Notes under the pieces: model-generated
Told to the model about the DNA's origin: nothing
Seen by the model: the letters and a program-made list of their open reading frames with translations, nothing else
Databases searched by the model: none
Assembly (NCBI RefSeq): GCF_014201415.1
Contig: NZ_JACHEH010000010.1
Location: forward strand, 1 to 64,000
From: Chelatococcus composti
Lineage (GTDB): Bacteria > Pseudomonadota > Alphaproteobacteria > Rhizobiales > Beijerinckiaceae
DNA: 64,000 bases
Direction of reading: 5' to 3'
Position numbers and translations under genes: made by a program
In this document: positions 1 through 8,311 of the stretch, piece by piece
Layout of the letters: each line of letters starts with the position of its first letter
Position numbering within the stretch: the first letter of the stretch is position 1

Positions 1-25
1 CTCGCGGCATCGTCATAGGGCTACT

Positions 26-44
26 CCTAGGATTGTCCCTAGGA
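26..44. repeat. two CCTAGG palindromes 12 bp apart
   Basis: The hexamer CCTAGG occurs at 26-31 and again at 38-43, each followed by A, so the two copies lie on the same face of the helix about one turn apart. They sit just past the 3' end of the broken dioxygenase gene. The arrangement could be a tandem operator for a gene beyond the left edge, or chance. No factor can be named. Confidence 0.25.
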
Positions 45-332
45 CTTCCGACGTTCGCCCTCAGACCGCAAGGCGGCCGTCACCGGAGGGATACGAAGCT
101 GCGGCGTGTTGGCGGCTGCAACGAAGGGGGGCGAGGACTTGAACCCCACCCTAACGACGGGGCGAGCCCATTGCTCGGGCTTATCCGGCGACAGGCCTAT
201 CTCGGCCCACAACGCGTCCCGGCATTGCCTTGCAAGGTCGGCGCTGAAGGCATTTTCGATTCTGACGAAACCATCGTCGATGAAGCTCTGGACCTGACCG
301 GGGGTCAGGCCGACATGATCGATGTTGGGCAT
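39..332 (-). pseudogene. truncated phytanoyl-CoA dioxygenase-like gene
   Basis: The first 80 or so of 97 residues resemble the N-terminus of bacterial phytanoyl-CoA dioxygenase (PhyH) proteins, Fe(II)/2-oxoglutarate oxygenases of about 270-290 residues: a start MPNIDHVGLT, then a helix around FIDDGFVRIENAF, and the stretch VVRVGFKSSPPFVAAANTPQL. After that the reading frame runs into unrelated sequence and stops, so the iron-binding HxD...H motif and the 2-oxoglutarate site are absent. The ATG at 332 has a GGAG-type ribosome-binding site (GGAGAACGTGCA). The gene therefore looks like the intact 5' end of an oxygenase whose 3' two thirds were lost. It is unlikely to be catalytic. Family assignment rests on recalled family sequence. 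Confidence 0.6.
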
Positions 333-871
333 TGCACGTTCTCCGTCCGGCTACCGCGTCAAGCGGAGCCGTTTGATCTCAATGGCGCCAAAGCACCGGA
401 ACGACCTTCAGTCGTTCAGATCAGCGGGAAGAACGTGGACATAAACATCATGCAGAACACATAGCCCAAGGCGGGAACGTGAACAAGTCGCTGGGAGCAT
501 ATGTCTGGCCTGCTGCCGGATCGGCTACCTGTATGTCGAGACAGGGGGTGTGCCGGCAAGAATTGGCGTTCGCCTTCGAGATGAACTGACGCGGCATTCG
601 GTAGAAGAGGCCGCCAACACACGGGTCAGTGCCCGTGAAGCAGCTATTTTCCGCGCTCAATTCGGAGCGCGAGGAAATGATGGGCACTTCGCCTGAGCGA
701 GGCCGCCCTGTAATGATACCATCTCGATCGATGGGGTTCCGCGACCGTCTTCGCGAGCCGCGAAAACTCCGCCCTTCGGTTGAGGAGTGCCCTTCCTGAA
801 GCGAACGCTACGTGGTCCACCCTGGAGGGCAAACCACACGCCCCCTGCAAGGGAGGGCATGACGATAGGCG
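333..871. other. 539-bp stretch without a supported gene
   Basis: Open frames of 60-80 codons exist on the minus strand (for example 448-687), but none has a recognisable family pattern, a good ribosome-binding site or the GC-rich third positions of neighbouring genes. The part just downstream of nrdB (838-856) can form a short GC hairpin without a clear U-tract, a weak candidate transcription end. Nothing else was seen. Confidence 0.4.
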
Positions 872-1999
872 CTAATCCCAGGCGAGTGCACCGCCGCTCT
901 GGTAGTCGATGACCCGGGTCTCGAAGAAGTTCTTCTCCTTCTTCAGGTCCATGGCCTCCGACATCCATGGGAACGGGTTCTCGGCTTCCGGGAACACGGG
1001 TTGGAGCCCGAGCTGGCCGCAGCGGCGGTTGGCGATGAAGTGCATGTACTGCTCGCAGGATGCCGCGTTCAGGCCGAGGAAACCGTTCGGCATCGTGTCC
1101 CGGCCATAGGCTGCCTCGAGCTGGGCGCCTTCCCGTAGCATGGACCTGATCTCGTCCTGGAACGCTTGCGTCCACAGGTGCGGGTTCTCGATCTTGATCT
1201 GGTTGATGACGTCGATGCCGAAGTTCAGGTGGAGGCTCTCGTCGCGCAGGATATACTGGTACTGCTCGGCGATGCCGACCATCTTGTTGCGTCTGCCGAG
1301 CGACAGGATCTGCGCGAAGCCCGTGTAGAACCACATGCCCTCGAAGATCACGTAGAAGGCCACGAGATCGCGCAGGAAAGCCTGGTCCGCCTCCGGGGTG
1401 CCCGTCCTGAACTCCGGGTTCTCGATGCCTTGTGTGTGCTTGAGCGCCCAAGCTGCCTTGTCGGTGATCGAGGGAACTTCGCGGTACATGTTGAACAGCT
1501 CGCCTTCGTCGAGGCCGAGGCTTTCCACGATGTACTGGAAGGTGTGTGTATGCACCGCCTCCTCGAAGGCCTGACGCAGCAGGTACTGGCGGCATTCCGG
1601 GTTGGTCAGGTGGCGGTAGATCGCCAGCACGATGTTGTTGGCCACCAAGCTCTCGGAGGCGGCGAAGAACCCGAGGTTGCGCTTGACCATGCGCCGCTCA
1701 TCCTCGGTCAGCCCGTCGCGCGACTTCCACAATGCGATGTCGGCCTGCATGGAGACCTCGGTCGGCATCCAATGGTTGTTGCAGGCGGCGAGGTACTTCT
1801 CCCAGGCCCACTTGTACTTGAGCGGCAGGAGCTGGTTCACGTCGGCGCGGCAGTTGATCATCCGCTTGTCGTCGACGCTGACACGGCCACCCGCGCGATC
1901 GATGGTGCCCAGGCCCGTGGCCGCAGTCGGTTGCAATGGAACAGGGGTCGGGTTCGGAGCGGAAACAGAGGCGTGGTTGGGTTCAGACCAATCGAGCAT
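872..1999 (-). CDS. nrdB: ribonucleotide reductase class I beta subunit, class Ic type
   Basis: This is the 375-residue R2 subunit, which supplies the oxidant for ribonucleotide reduction to the NrdA active site. Candidate metal ligands are E116, E147, H150, E220, E254 and H257. In the motif EAVHTHTF the radical tyrosine position of E. coli NrdB is phenylalanine (F154), and the first ligand is Glu (ASESLVANN) rather than Asp. Both changes, and much of the surrounding sequence, match Chlamydia trachomatis R2, the prototype class Ic enzyme, which uses a Mn(IV)/Fe(III) centre instead of a tyrosyl radical. The ATG at 1999 (MLDWSEP) is preceded by AAGGA seven bases upstream and is preferred over the in-frame codon at 2047. 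It lies 80 bp downstream of nrdA, probably on one transcript. The class Ic assignment is from recalled family sequence. Confidence 0.95.
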   Translation of the reverse strand: MLDWSEPNHASVSAPNPTPVPLQPTAATGLGTIDRAGGRVSVDDKRMINCRADVNQLLPLKYKWAWEKYLAACNNHWMPTEVSMQADIALWKSRDGLTEDERRMVKRNLGFFAASESLVANNIVLAIYRHLTNPECRQYLLRQAFEEAVHTHTFQYIVESLGLDEGELFNMYREVPSITDKAAWALKHTQGIENPEFRTGTPEADQAFLRDLVAFYVIFEGMWFYTGFAQILSLGRRNKMVGIAEQYQYILRDESLHLNFGIDVINQIKIENPHLWTQAFQDEIRSMLREGAQLEAAYGRDTMPNGFLGLNAASCEQYMHFIANRRCGQLGLQPVFPEAENPFPWMSEAMDLKKEKNFFETRVIDYQSGGALAWD

Positions 2000-2079
2000 G
2001 GTGCAATCCTTAATGACTTGAAAGACGGGTATGAGCGGCCACGCCATCCGGCGTGGCCGCGGTCAGGTGCGGGCCGGCG

Positions 2080-4947
2080 CTACTGGCAGGCCTCGCACTC
2101 GGGATCGTCGATGAAGCAGACCTTGCCCTCGGGCACCACGCTGGCCGGCATGGCAATGGGCATGACCTGCACGGCGTTGAGCTTGCCGTCAGTGCCCTTC
2201 AGCGTGGACTTCTCCACATGCGTCGCCGACGTGGCGCGCAGGTAGTAGGTGGTCTTGAGCCCACGTTCCCAGGCCAGGCGGTACATGGAGTCGAGCTTCC
2301 GGCCGTTCGGATTGACGATGTAGAGGTTCAGAGACTGCGCCTGATCGATCCACTTCTGCCGCCGTGCCGCAGCCTCGATCAGCCAGGAGGGATCGATCTC
2401 GAACGCCGTGGCGTAGAGTGCCTTCAGATCGTCCGGCACCCGGTCGATGGAGGCGAGGCTGCCGTCGAAGTACTTCAGGTCTGCGATCATCACCTCGTCC
2501 CACAGACCGCGCTCCTTGAGGGTGTGGACAAGGGAGGCGTTCACCACCGTGAAGTCTCCGGACATGTTGGCCTTCACGAAGAGGTTGCGGAAGGAAGGCT
2601 CGATGGACTGCGACACGCCGCAGATGTTCGAGATCGTGGCGGTCGGAGCGATGGCCATGCAATTCGAATTGCGCATGCCGATGGTCTTCACCCGCTGCCG
2701 GAGGGTGTCCCAGTCCAGGGTCGAGGAGGCCTCGAGGGTGACGCCGCGGGCATCGGCCAGGAGCCGGACGGAATCGATGGGCAGGATACCCTTCGACCAC
2801 AGCGAGCCCTCGAAGCTCGGATAGCGCCCGCGCTCGGCGGCCAGATCCACCGAGGCGGCGATGGCGTGGTAGGAGAGCACCTCCATGCTCTCGTCGGCAA
2901 ACTGCACGGCCCCGTCCGAGGCGTAGGGTAGCCGCAGGGTCTGGAGCGCGTCGTGGAAGCCCATGAGGCCCAACCCCACCGGGCGGTGGCGCAGGTTCGA
3001 GCGGCGGGCCTCCGGGATGGTGTAGAAGTTGATGTCGATCACGTTGTCGAGCATGCGCATGGCGATGCGCACCGTGCGCTCCAGCTTAGCATGGTCGAGG
3101 CCCTGGGCCGTCACGTGGCGGGCGAGATTGACGGAGCCGAGGTTGCACACCGCCACCTCGTCCCGCGACGTGTTGAGGGTGATCTCGGTGCACAGGTTGG
3201 ACGAGTGCACGACGCCCACATGGCCCTGCGGCGAGCGGATGTTGCACGGGTCCTTGAAGGTGATCCAGGGATGCCCGGTCTCGAACAGCATGGTCAGCAT
3301 CCGCCGCCAGAGATCGACGGCGCGCACCTGCTTGAACACCTTGATCCCGCCCGCGGCCGCCTTGGCCTCATAAGCCTCGTAGGCGGTCTTGAACGCCGGG
3401 CCGTAGAGGTCGTGCAGGTCTGACGTTTCGTCCGGTGAGAACAGGGTCCAGATACCATCCTCGGCCACGCGCTGCATGAACAGGTCCGGCACCCAGTTGG
3501 CGGTGTTCATGTCATGCGTGCGGCGGCGGTCGTCGCCCGTGTTCTTGCGCAGGTCGAGGAACTCCTCGATGTCGATGTGCCAGGTCTCAAGGTAGGCGCA
3601 GACCGCCCCCTTTCGCTTGCCACCCTGATTGACAGCAATTGCCGTGTCGTTGGCAACCTTCAGGAACGGCACGACACCCTGGCTCTCGCCGTTGGTGCCC
3701 TTGATGTGGGCGCCGAGGCCGCGGACAGGTGTCCAGTCGTTGCCCAAGCCGCCGGAGTACTTCGCGAGCAGGGCGTTGTCCTTGATCGACTTGAAGATGC
3801 CCTCGAGATCATCGGGCACCGTGGTGAGGAAGCAGGACGAGAGCTGCGGGCGCGTGGTGCCCGCATTGAATAGGGTCGGCGTCGAGGCCATGAAGTCGAA
3901 CGAGGACAGAAGGTCATAGAACTCGATGGCCTTGGCCTCGCGGTCGATCTCACGCAACGCCAATCCCATGGCGACGCGCATGAAGAAGGCCTGCGGCAGC
4001 TCGAAGCGGACGCCCTCGATGTGCAGGAAGTAGCGGTCGTAGAGGGTTTGGAGGCCGAGATACTGGAACTCCAGATCGCGCTCGGGCTTCAGCGCCGAGG
4101 CCAGACGCGCCAGGTCGAAGCGGCCGAGCTCCGGTTCGAGCAATTCGGCCTCGATGCCCTTTCTCACATAGACCGGGAAATAATCAGCATAGCGGCTTGC
4201 CATCTCGGCCTGGGTCGCCTGCTGCGATCCGCCATGAACGGCCGAGAGCGCCTCGCGGCGCAGGCTATCGAGAAGCAGGCGAGCGCTGGCGTAGGCATAG
4301 TTCGGCTCACGCTCGATCAGGGTGCGGGCAGCCAGGACGGGAGCCTGGGCCAGTTCGTCTTCGGTGATGCCGTCGTAGAGGTTGCGCATCGTTTCGGTGA
4401 GGATCGCCTCCGCCGACACATCGGCCAGTCCCTCGCAGGCCTCGCTCACGATCGCGGAGAGACGAGCCATGTCGAGAGGAACGCGCGTGCCATCCTCGAG
4501 GCGCATCTGGAGGCTGGGCGCGGCCGGGACGGCTTGCGGGATTGCCTTGGCCCGTTCCGCGGCCCGCTCCTCCCGACAGAGCACGTAAGCGCGGGCGACC
4601 TTCTGGTGTCCGGCGCGCATGAGGGCGAGTTCGACCTGGTCCTGAACATCTTCGATGTGGAAGGTCCGACCCGCCTCGGCCCGGCGTGTCAGGGCGGAGA
4701 CGATCTCGCGCGTCAGGTCTTCAACGATGTCGTGCACACGCCGGGAGGCAGCGGCCGAGGAGCCCTCGACGCCGAGGAAGGCCTTGGTGAGCGCAACGGC
4801 GATCTTGGTGGGATCGAAGGGCGTGACTGCGCCGTTGCGGCGGATGATCTGATAACCCGGCTCGGAACCACCTGGGCGGGCGGTGGTCGACGATATTGTT
4901 ATCACCGCCGGAGCAGCGGCATGGTCGGCGTGGAGGGAAGAAGACAT
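2080..4947 (-). CDS. nrdA: ribonucleoside-diphosphate reductase alpha subunit
   Basis: This 955-residue catalytic subunit reduces ribonucleoside diphosphates in the cytoplasm. It begins with an ATP-cone (starting YQIIRRNGAVTPFDPTKI) for allosteric control, followed by a second, more diverged cone (from about LQMRLEDGTRVPLD), an extended N-terminus as in Chlamydia-type NrdA. The catalytic barrel carries the Cys of RPQLSSCFL, the NLCTE motif with the thiyl-radical Cys and Glu, and the paired tyrosines in TTYYLRATS used for radical transfer. The protein ends in CEACQ, a CxxC tail that would be re-reduced by thioredoxin. The ATG at 4947 (MSSSLHAD) is chosen; a codon at 4974 is also in frame. It lies first in nrdA-nrdB, behind a cobalamin riboswitch at about 5055-5232. 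Confidence 0.96.
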   Translation of the reverse strand: MSSSLHADHAAAPAVITISSTTARPGGSEPGYQIIRRNGAVTPFDPTKIAVALTKAFLGVEGSSAAASRRVHDIVEDLTREIVSALTRRAEAGRTFHIEDVQDQVELALMRAGHQKVARAYVLCREERAAERAKAIPQAVPAAPSLQMRLEDGTRVPLDMARLSAIVSEACEGLADVSAEAILTETMRNLYDGITEDELAQAPVLAARTLIEREPNYAYASARLLLDSLRREALSAVHGGSQQATQAEMASRYADYFPVYVRKGIEAELLEPELGRFDLARLASALKPERDLEFQYLGLQTLYDRYFLHIEGVRFELPQAFFMRVAMGLALREIDREAKAIEFYDLLSSFDFMASTPTLFNAGTTRPQLSSCFLTTVPDDLEGIFKSIKDNALLAKYSGGLGNDWTPVRGLGAHIKGTNGESQGVVPFLKVANDTAIAVNQGGKRKGAVCAYLETWHIDIEEFLDLRKNTGDDRRRTHDMNTANWVPDLFMQRVAEDGIWTLFSPDETSDLHDLYGPAFKTAYEAYEAKAAAGGIKVFKQVRAVDLWRRMLTMLFETGHPWITFKDPCNIRSPQGHVGVVHSSNLCTEITLNTSRDEVAVCNLGSVNLARHVTAQGLDHAKLERTVRIAMRMLDNVIDINFYTIPEARRSNLRHRPVGLGLMGFHDALQTLRLPYASDGAVQFADESMEVLSYHAIAASVDLAAERGRYPSFEGSLWSKGILPIDSVRLLADARGVTLEASSTLDWDTLRQRVKTIGMRNSNCMAIAPTATISNICGVSQSIEPSFRNLFVKANMSGDFTVVNASLVHTLKERGLWDEVMIADLKYFDGSLASIDRVPDDLKALYATAFEIDPSWLIEAAARRQKWIDQAQSLNLYIVNPNGRKLDSMYRLAWERGLKTTYYLRATSATHVEKSTLKGTDGKLNAVQVMPIAMPASVVPEGKVCFIDDPECEACQ

Positions 4948-4986
4948 TCGGCAACCCCAAACTGTAGGGGGCATGGGCCGAGGAAC

Positions 4987-5014
4987 GCAAAACGAGACCG
5001 CGAAGACGCGCGGT
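4987..5014 (-). terminator. terminator-like hairpin in the nrdA leader
   Basis: Read on the minus strand, ACCGCG and CGCGGT form a perfect 6-bp stem around a 6-base loop (stem arms at 5009-5014 and 4997-5002), followed within a few bases by TTTT at 4989-4992. It lies between the riboswitch aptamer and the nrdA start, where an expression platform is expected. The inference is that B12 binding favours this hairpin and stops transcription. The U-tract is short, so efficiency is uncertain. Confidence 0.5.
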
Positions 5015-5054
5015 TCACCAAGCGATCCAACGGGGCACCCCGCCCGAGGACATG

Positions 5055-5232
5055 ATCGACAGTTCCGGGCAGGTCTCCTGGCTTGCGGGTCATCGCCTCC
5101 TGCCGGCCTTCCCGGTGATTGCTCACCAGTGACACTGGATGGCAGGAAACTCGCCGCTCACAGTTGCGGGGGCAGCCCCGGATTCGCCTCTCGGCTCACC
5201 GGATTCCCTCTTAGCCTCGACTCATCGTCAAG
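5055..5232 (-). promoter_or_regulatory. cobalamin (B12) riboswitch upstream of nrdAB
   Basis: On the minus strand this leader holds the hallmark elements of the cobalamin aptamer in order: GGGAA, GGTG, AATCCGGGGCTG, CCCCGCAACTGT (the B12-box region at about 5160-5185), a variable stem, and the closing block AGCCAGGAGACCTGCC at about 5068-5084. The nrdA start lies about 110 bases further on, with a terminator-like hairpin between. In Streptomyces, a B12 riboswitch is established as the control of class Ia nrdAB, turned off by coenzyme B12 when class II enzyme can work. The same logic is inferred here. A possible -35 TTGACG lies upstream at 5275-5280, without a convincing -10. Confidence 0.9.
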
Positions 5233-5235
5233 GAC

Positions 5236-5693
5236 CCATGAACTACCAGATATGGTGGAGGGGGCGGATGAAAGCGTCAATATGCGGGATCTGCCGCCGG
5301 CGGCTTTTCCCCGGCCAATGGTCTCCTGGTCCTACGGTTGGTTAACGAGCCGGATGCATGATTTAGTGGTATTGCTGACGCGCGGACGGCAACGACCTAA
5401 TAGACCACTGCATCTTTCAAGAAACTCTCCAGTTTCCGATCGACTCCGGCCAAGCTTCCTAGCATAAGCCTCTCATGCAAAGGCTCATATGACAGCACAA
5501 ACCCGTAACGCCGCGTTATCCAATCGGGATCGCCAATCGTTGCCGCTGACCTAAATAAGGCCACTCCCGGCCGCCGGAGCCAAAGCATGCACCTCGTCCT
5601 CGTCCCCATGGAGTTCAGCGCGTCGGGCACCATCCGTGCGGTGAACGCTGCGACGTGCGTAATCACGGGAGGGTACTCCGGCGCTGCGAACCG
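5236..5693. other. 458-bp stretch upstream of the nrd riboswitch
   Basis: This region should contain the nrdAB promoter. A weak NrdR-box-like sequence is present at about 5244-5261 (minus strand CACCATATCTGGT) but departs from the consensus at several positions. A 150-codon frame on the minus strand (5397-5849) has no recognisable motif, lacks the local codon bias and runs antisense to the transposase relic, so it is not called as a gene. Confidence 0.3.
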
Positions 5694-5783
5694 GAGGTCG
5701 CGGAAGCCCGGCGACTGAAGAGCCTCGAGGGCAAGGGTCGCAGGCTGAAGGAGCTGCTGGCGGACTTCATGCTGGACGTCGCA
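5694..5783 (+). pseudogene. remnant of IS3-family transposase orfA
   Basis: About 30 codons encode EVAEARRLKSLE followed by RRLKELLADFMLDVA, the leucine-zipper end of IS3-family OrfA proteins (typically EAKRLKxLExENxRLKxLLADxMLD). The upstream helix-turn-helix part is not in this frame, and no OrfB (DDE domain) follows. No terminal inverted repeats could be identified. This is a decayed fragment, indicating past IS insertion next to the nrd locus. The call rests on the zipper pattern only. Confidence 0.5.
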
Positions 5784-6006
5784 TGCCGAGGTCCAGGGGC
5801 AGCGATGAACTCCTTGACGCGCAGCCCAGACCTGGGTATGCGCATACACAGGTCCATGCGTGAGAAAGCCCCGTTTTTGTGGATTTTCAGCAATGACTTA
5901 GCGGGCTTTGGAGGTTCGGATCCCTCCTCCGCTGCCATTGCTATGGCCGACGGTTCGGACGGACAGATTTGCTGCCGCATCCGTTGCCCCGTCCCGGCAC
6001 GCCCCA

Positions 6007-7017
6007 TCACCGCGTCCAGCAATAGCCGAAGGCGCAGCCCGTGACCGTCACCTTCTGGGACACGGCGAAGGGGTTCGGCTGCTCGAGACCGATGCGTACG
6101 AGGCGTGAGCGGTCGCGCGGGCGGAACATGTTCTGGAACTCCGCCGGCAGGGCGTCGGCGACAGTCAGAATCGCCTCGATGCGGCCGCGCGCCGAGTGGG
6201 GGCCGCCCTTCACGCGCACCGGCATGCCCTCGCTGACCTCGAACAGGTAGGCGTCCGGCAGGTAGGCGAGGATGTAGGACCGGCCGAAGTTGATCTGCAT
6301 CAGCTCGTCGCCGAACTTCACGATCTGCCCCGGGATCGGCACCTTGGCACCGACGACGCCAGGCGCGCCGGCGCGCAGGTAGCCGTCGTCGTAGAGGCCG
6401 TTGAGTTTGTCGATGGCCTCGCGGAAGATGGCGCGGGAGCGCCTGAGCAGGACGAGCTCGTTCTCGGTCGCGATCTTCTCGCTCTGCAGCGCGGCGAGGC
6501 GCTCGGCGGCCTGCAGGCTATTGCGCAGGGCGTCGTCCTTGGACAGCAGGGAGACGATCCCGCGGCCGGAGATGGTGTCGAACTGGGTGGCGGTGGCGCC
6601 GGTCTCCCGCGCCGTTCGCTCGGCCAGCGGCGCGATGGCCGCGATGGTCGTCAGCCGGCCGTTGAGCTGCCCTTCGCGGATGGACAGCTCGCTGTCGCGC
6701 AGGGCGAAGTTGGCGAGCTCCCGGATCATCTCGAAGGATTCGATGCGGATGAGCGGCATGCCCGCCTCCACCCTGTCTCCTTCCTTGACGTAGACCTCCA
6801 TGACGCGCCCGGGATAGCTCGCCCCAACCGAATAGCGCTCCGTGAGGACCGTGCCGTCGAGCGACAGGACGAACATGTTGCCGACCATGTAATAGGCCAG
6901 CGAGCCGAAGAAGAGGGTGACGAGCACGAGGTAGACGGTGCGGCCGAGGCGGCCCGAGGCGGAGCGCTGCTGAGCATCGAGGCGATCGACACGCGGTTGT
7001 CTGCGAAGGCGTTTCAC
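6007..7017 (-). CDS. HlyD-family membrane fusion/adaptor protein
   Basis: This 336-residue protein has a short basic cytoplasmic N-terminus, one membrane segment at about residues 26-48 (TVYLVLVTLFFGSLAYYMV), then a lipoyl-like barrel half (SYPGRVMEVYVKEGDRVEAGMPLIRIES), a coiled-coil stretch at about 110-220 with a run of Leu, Glu and Arg, and the returning barrel half (GQIVKFGDELMQINF). This is the HlyD/EmrA layout of periplasmic adaptors. It ends FGYCWTR. It is the last gene of a three-gene minus-strand operon, 13 bp after the GT2 glycosyltransferase, which argues for a role in moving or organising the polymer that enzyme makes. No outer-membrane channel or ABC exporter is adjacent. Confidence 0.85.
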   Translation of the reverse strand: MKRLRRQPRVDRLDAQQRSASGRLGRTVYLVLVTLFFGSLAYYMVGNMFVLSLDGTVLTERYSVGASYPGRVMEVYVKEGDRVEAGMPLIRIESFEMIRELANFALRDSELSIREGQLNGRLTTIAAIAPLAERTARETGATATQFDTISGRGIVSLLSKDDALRNSLQAAERLAALQSEKIATENELVLLRRSRAIFREAIDKLNGLYDDGYLRAGAPGVVGAKVPIPGQIVKFGDELMQINFGRSYILAYLPDAYLFEVSEGMPVRVKGGPHSARGRIEAILTVADALPAEFQNMFRPRDRSRLVRIGLEQPNPFAVSQKVTVTGCAFGYCWTR

Positions 7018-7030
7018 GTGGGCCCCCGTC

Positions 7031-8311
7031 TTACCAGGGCCGCTGCAGGCGGACTTTGAGCGGCGTATAGTTGTCGCGGTGCGAGCCCGAGAACGCCCAT
7101 TCCTCGATGTAGGCGTACAGGCGCACGAGGCGCATGACGTACGTCATGAACAGCGAGTAGCCCGGCAGGAAGGGCAGGTTGCGCAGGAAAACGCGCCGGC
7201 CCGTGCACCAGGTGGAGACGGCGAGGATGAGCGCATCGACGAGCATCAGGCCGATCTGCATGGCGATGAGGATGGCGATCGCGAAGGAGCCGAACTGCGC
7301 GAACAGCCAGGCGAGATAGACGGGAAAGGCGAAGGCGGCGGCCACGTTGAACAGTGCGAAGTCCCACTGGTGGAAGGCCTCGCCCGGGCGGAAGGCCGGC
7401 GACAGCGGGCTCATCAGCCGCGCGTGCTTGCGGAAGCGGATCCAGATGGAGTCCCGGTCCCAGCGCAGCCGCTGGCGGATGTATTGATAGAGCGTCTCCG
7501 GCACGTCGGTGTAGCAGACGGCCTCGGGCGCGAAGACGACGCGCCAGCCCTTGCGGCGCAGGCGGATCGTCGTGTCGAGGTCCTCGCCGCCGCCGGCCTC
7601 GAAGCCGCCGATGTCCTCCAGTGCCTGGCGTCGGAAGGCGCTGAAGGCGCCGGAGGCGCAGACCACCTGGTCGATGGCGTTGGCGATGCGCTTTCCGACG
7701 GAGATCGATTGCAGGTATTCGATCTCCTGGAACTGCGCAATGACGCTCGCCTCGCTGTTGCGCGGCGCGATGTCGCCGCACACCGCCCCGACGCGCGGGT
7801 CTGCGAAGGGCTCCACGAGGCGCTCGATGGCATAGCGGTCGAAGGAGCAGTCGCAGTCGACGTTGACGATGATGTCGCCGGTGACGAAGGTGCTGGCAAG
7901 GTTGATGCCGCTCGGCTTGCCGCCGCGCAGGTCCGTGGCGAGAGCCCGTGTGGCGAGGCCGCGCCGCACGAGGTCGCGGGCCACTGCGCGCATGCGGTCC
8001 GTCGAACCGTCGCTGGCGATGACGATCTCGAAATCGGTCAGCGACTGCTCGTGGAGGGAGCGCACGCAGGCCTCCAGCGCCCGCTCCTCGTTGTGGCCGA
8101 CGAGGATGATGCTGACACTCGGCCGGAATCGGGGCTCCGTCTCCGCCGTGGCTGGCGGCGCCTCCTCCCGCGAGCGCATGACGAGGCCGACCACGAGAAA
8201 AGGCAGGATGTAGCGCGGAAACTCGAAGATCAGCGTGTACCAGAAGACGACCACGATGCTGAGGGTCGACTGGCCGAGAAGGAAGGAAAGGCCGAGTTCG
8301 AGCGTGGTCAC
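7031..8311 (-). CDS. processive family 2 glycosyltransferase, membrane-bound
   Basis: The 426-residue product starts at GTG 8311, overlapping the upstream stop as GTGA. It has an N-terminal membrane segment (about 18-45), a GT-A domain from about residue 64 with the DGSTD and DCD (152-154) UDP/metal motifs, GGEDLD (241-246) for the catalytic acid, and QRLRW (280-284) as the QxxRW motif of processive synthases. Three to four membrane segments follow (about 320-400). This is the architecture of PgaC, hyaluronan and cellulose synthases, so it probably polymerises an NDP-sugar at the inner membrane. The sugar cannot be told from sequence. No deacetylase, PilZ protein or glucanase flanks it, unlike the pga and bcs loci. 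Confidence 0.88.
   Translation of the reverse strand: MTTLELGLSFLLGQSTLSIVVVFWYTLIFEFPRYILPFLVVGLVMRSREEAPPATAETEPRFRPSVSIILVGHNEERALEACVRSLHEQSLTDFEIVIASDGSTDRMRAVARDLVRRGLATRALATDLRGGKPSGINLASTFVTGDIIVNVDCDCSFDRYAIERLVEPFADPRVGAVCGDIAPRNSEASVIAQFQEIEYLQSISVGKRIANAIDQVVCASGAFSAFRRQALEDIGGFEAGGGEDLDTTIRLRRKGWRVVFAPEAVCYTDVPETLYQYIRQRLRWDRDSIWIRFRKHARLMSPLSPAFRPGEAFHQWDFALFNVAAAFAFPVYLAWLFAQFGSFAIAILIAMQIGLMLVDALILAVSTWCTGRRVFLRNLPFLPGYSLFMTYVMRLVRLYAYIEEWAFSGSHRDNYTPLKVRLQRPW

Noticed and set aside
448-687. 79-codon open frame between the broken oxygenase and nrdB
   Set aside because: No recognisable motif, weak start context and no GC bias at third codon positions.
838-856. Hairpin downstream of nrdB as a terminator
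   Set aside because: The stem has a G-T pair and no U-tract follows, so a terminator cannot be claimed.
657-1595. 312-codon minus-strand frame overlapping nrdB
   Set aside because: It is the shifted-frame shadow of nrdB: Arg- and Pro-rich with no domain.
5244-5261. NrdR-box-like sequence upstream of nrdAB
   Set aside because: Only the central ATAT and a few flanking bases match, and no second box at the usual spacing was found.
5397-5849. 150-codon open frame on the minus strand upstream of the riboswitch
   Set aside because: No family pattern, codon use unlike neighbours, and it runs antisense to the IS3 orfA relic.
5905-5945. tRNA-like 3' end (GGAGGTTCGGATCCCTCCTCC then CGCTGCCA)
   Set aside because: The T-stem does not pair with a 7-base loop, the usual A58 is missing, and no D-arm or anticodon arm precedes it. 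It could be an attachment-site relic but cannot be supported.
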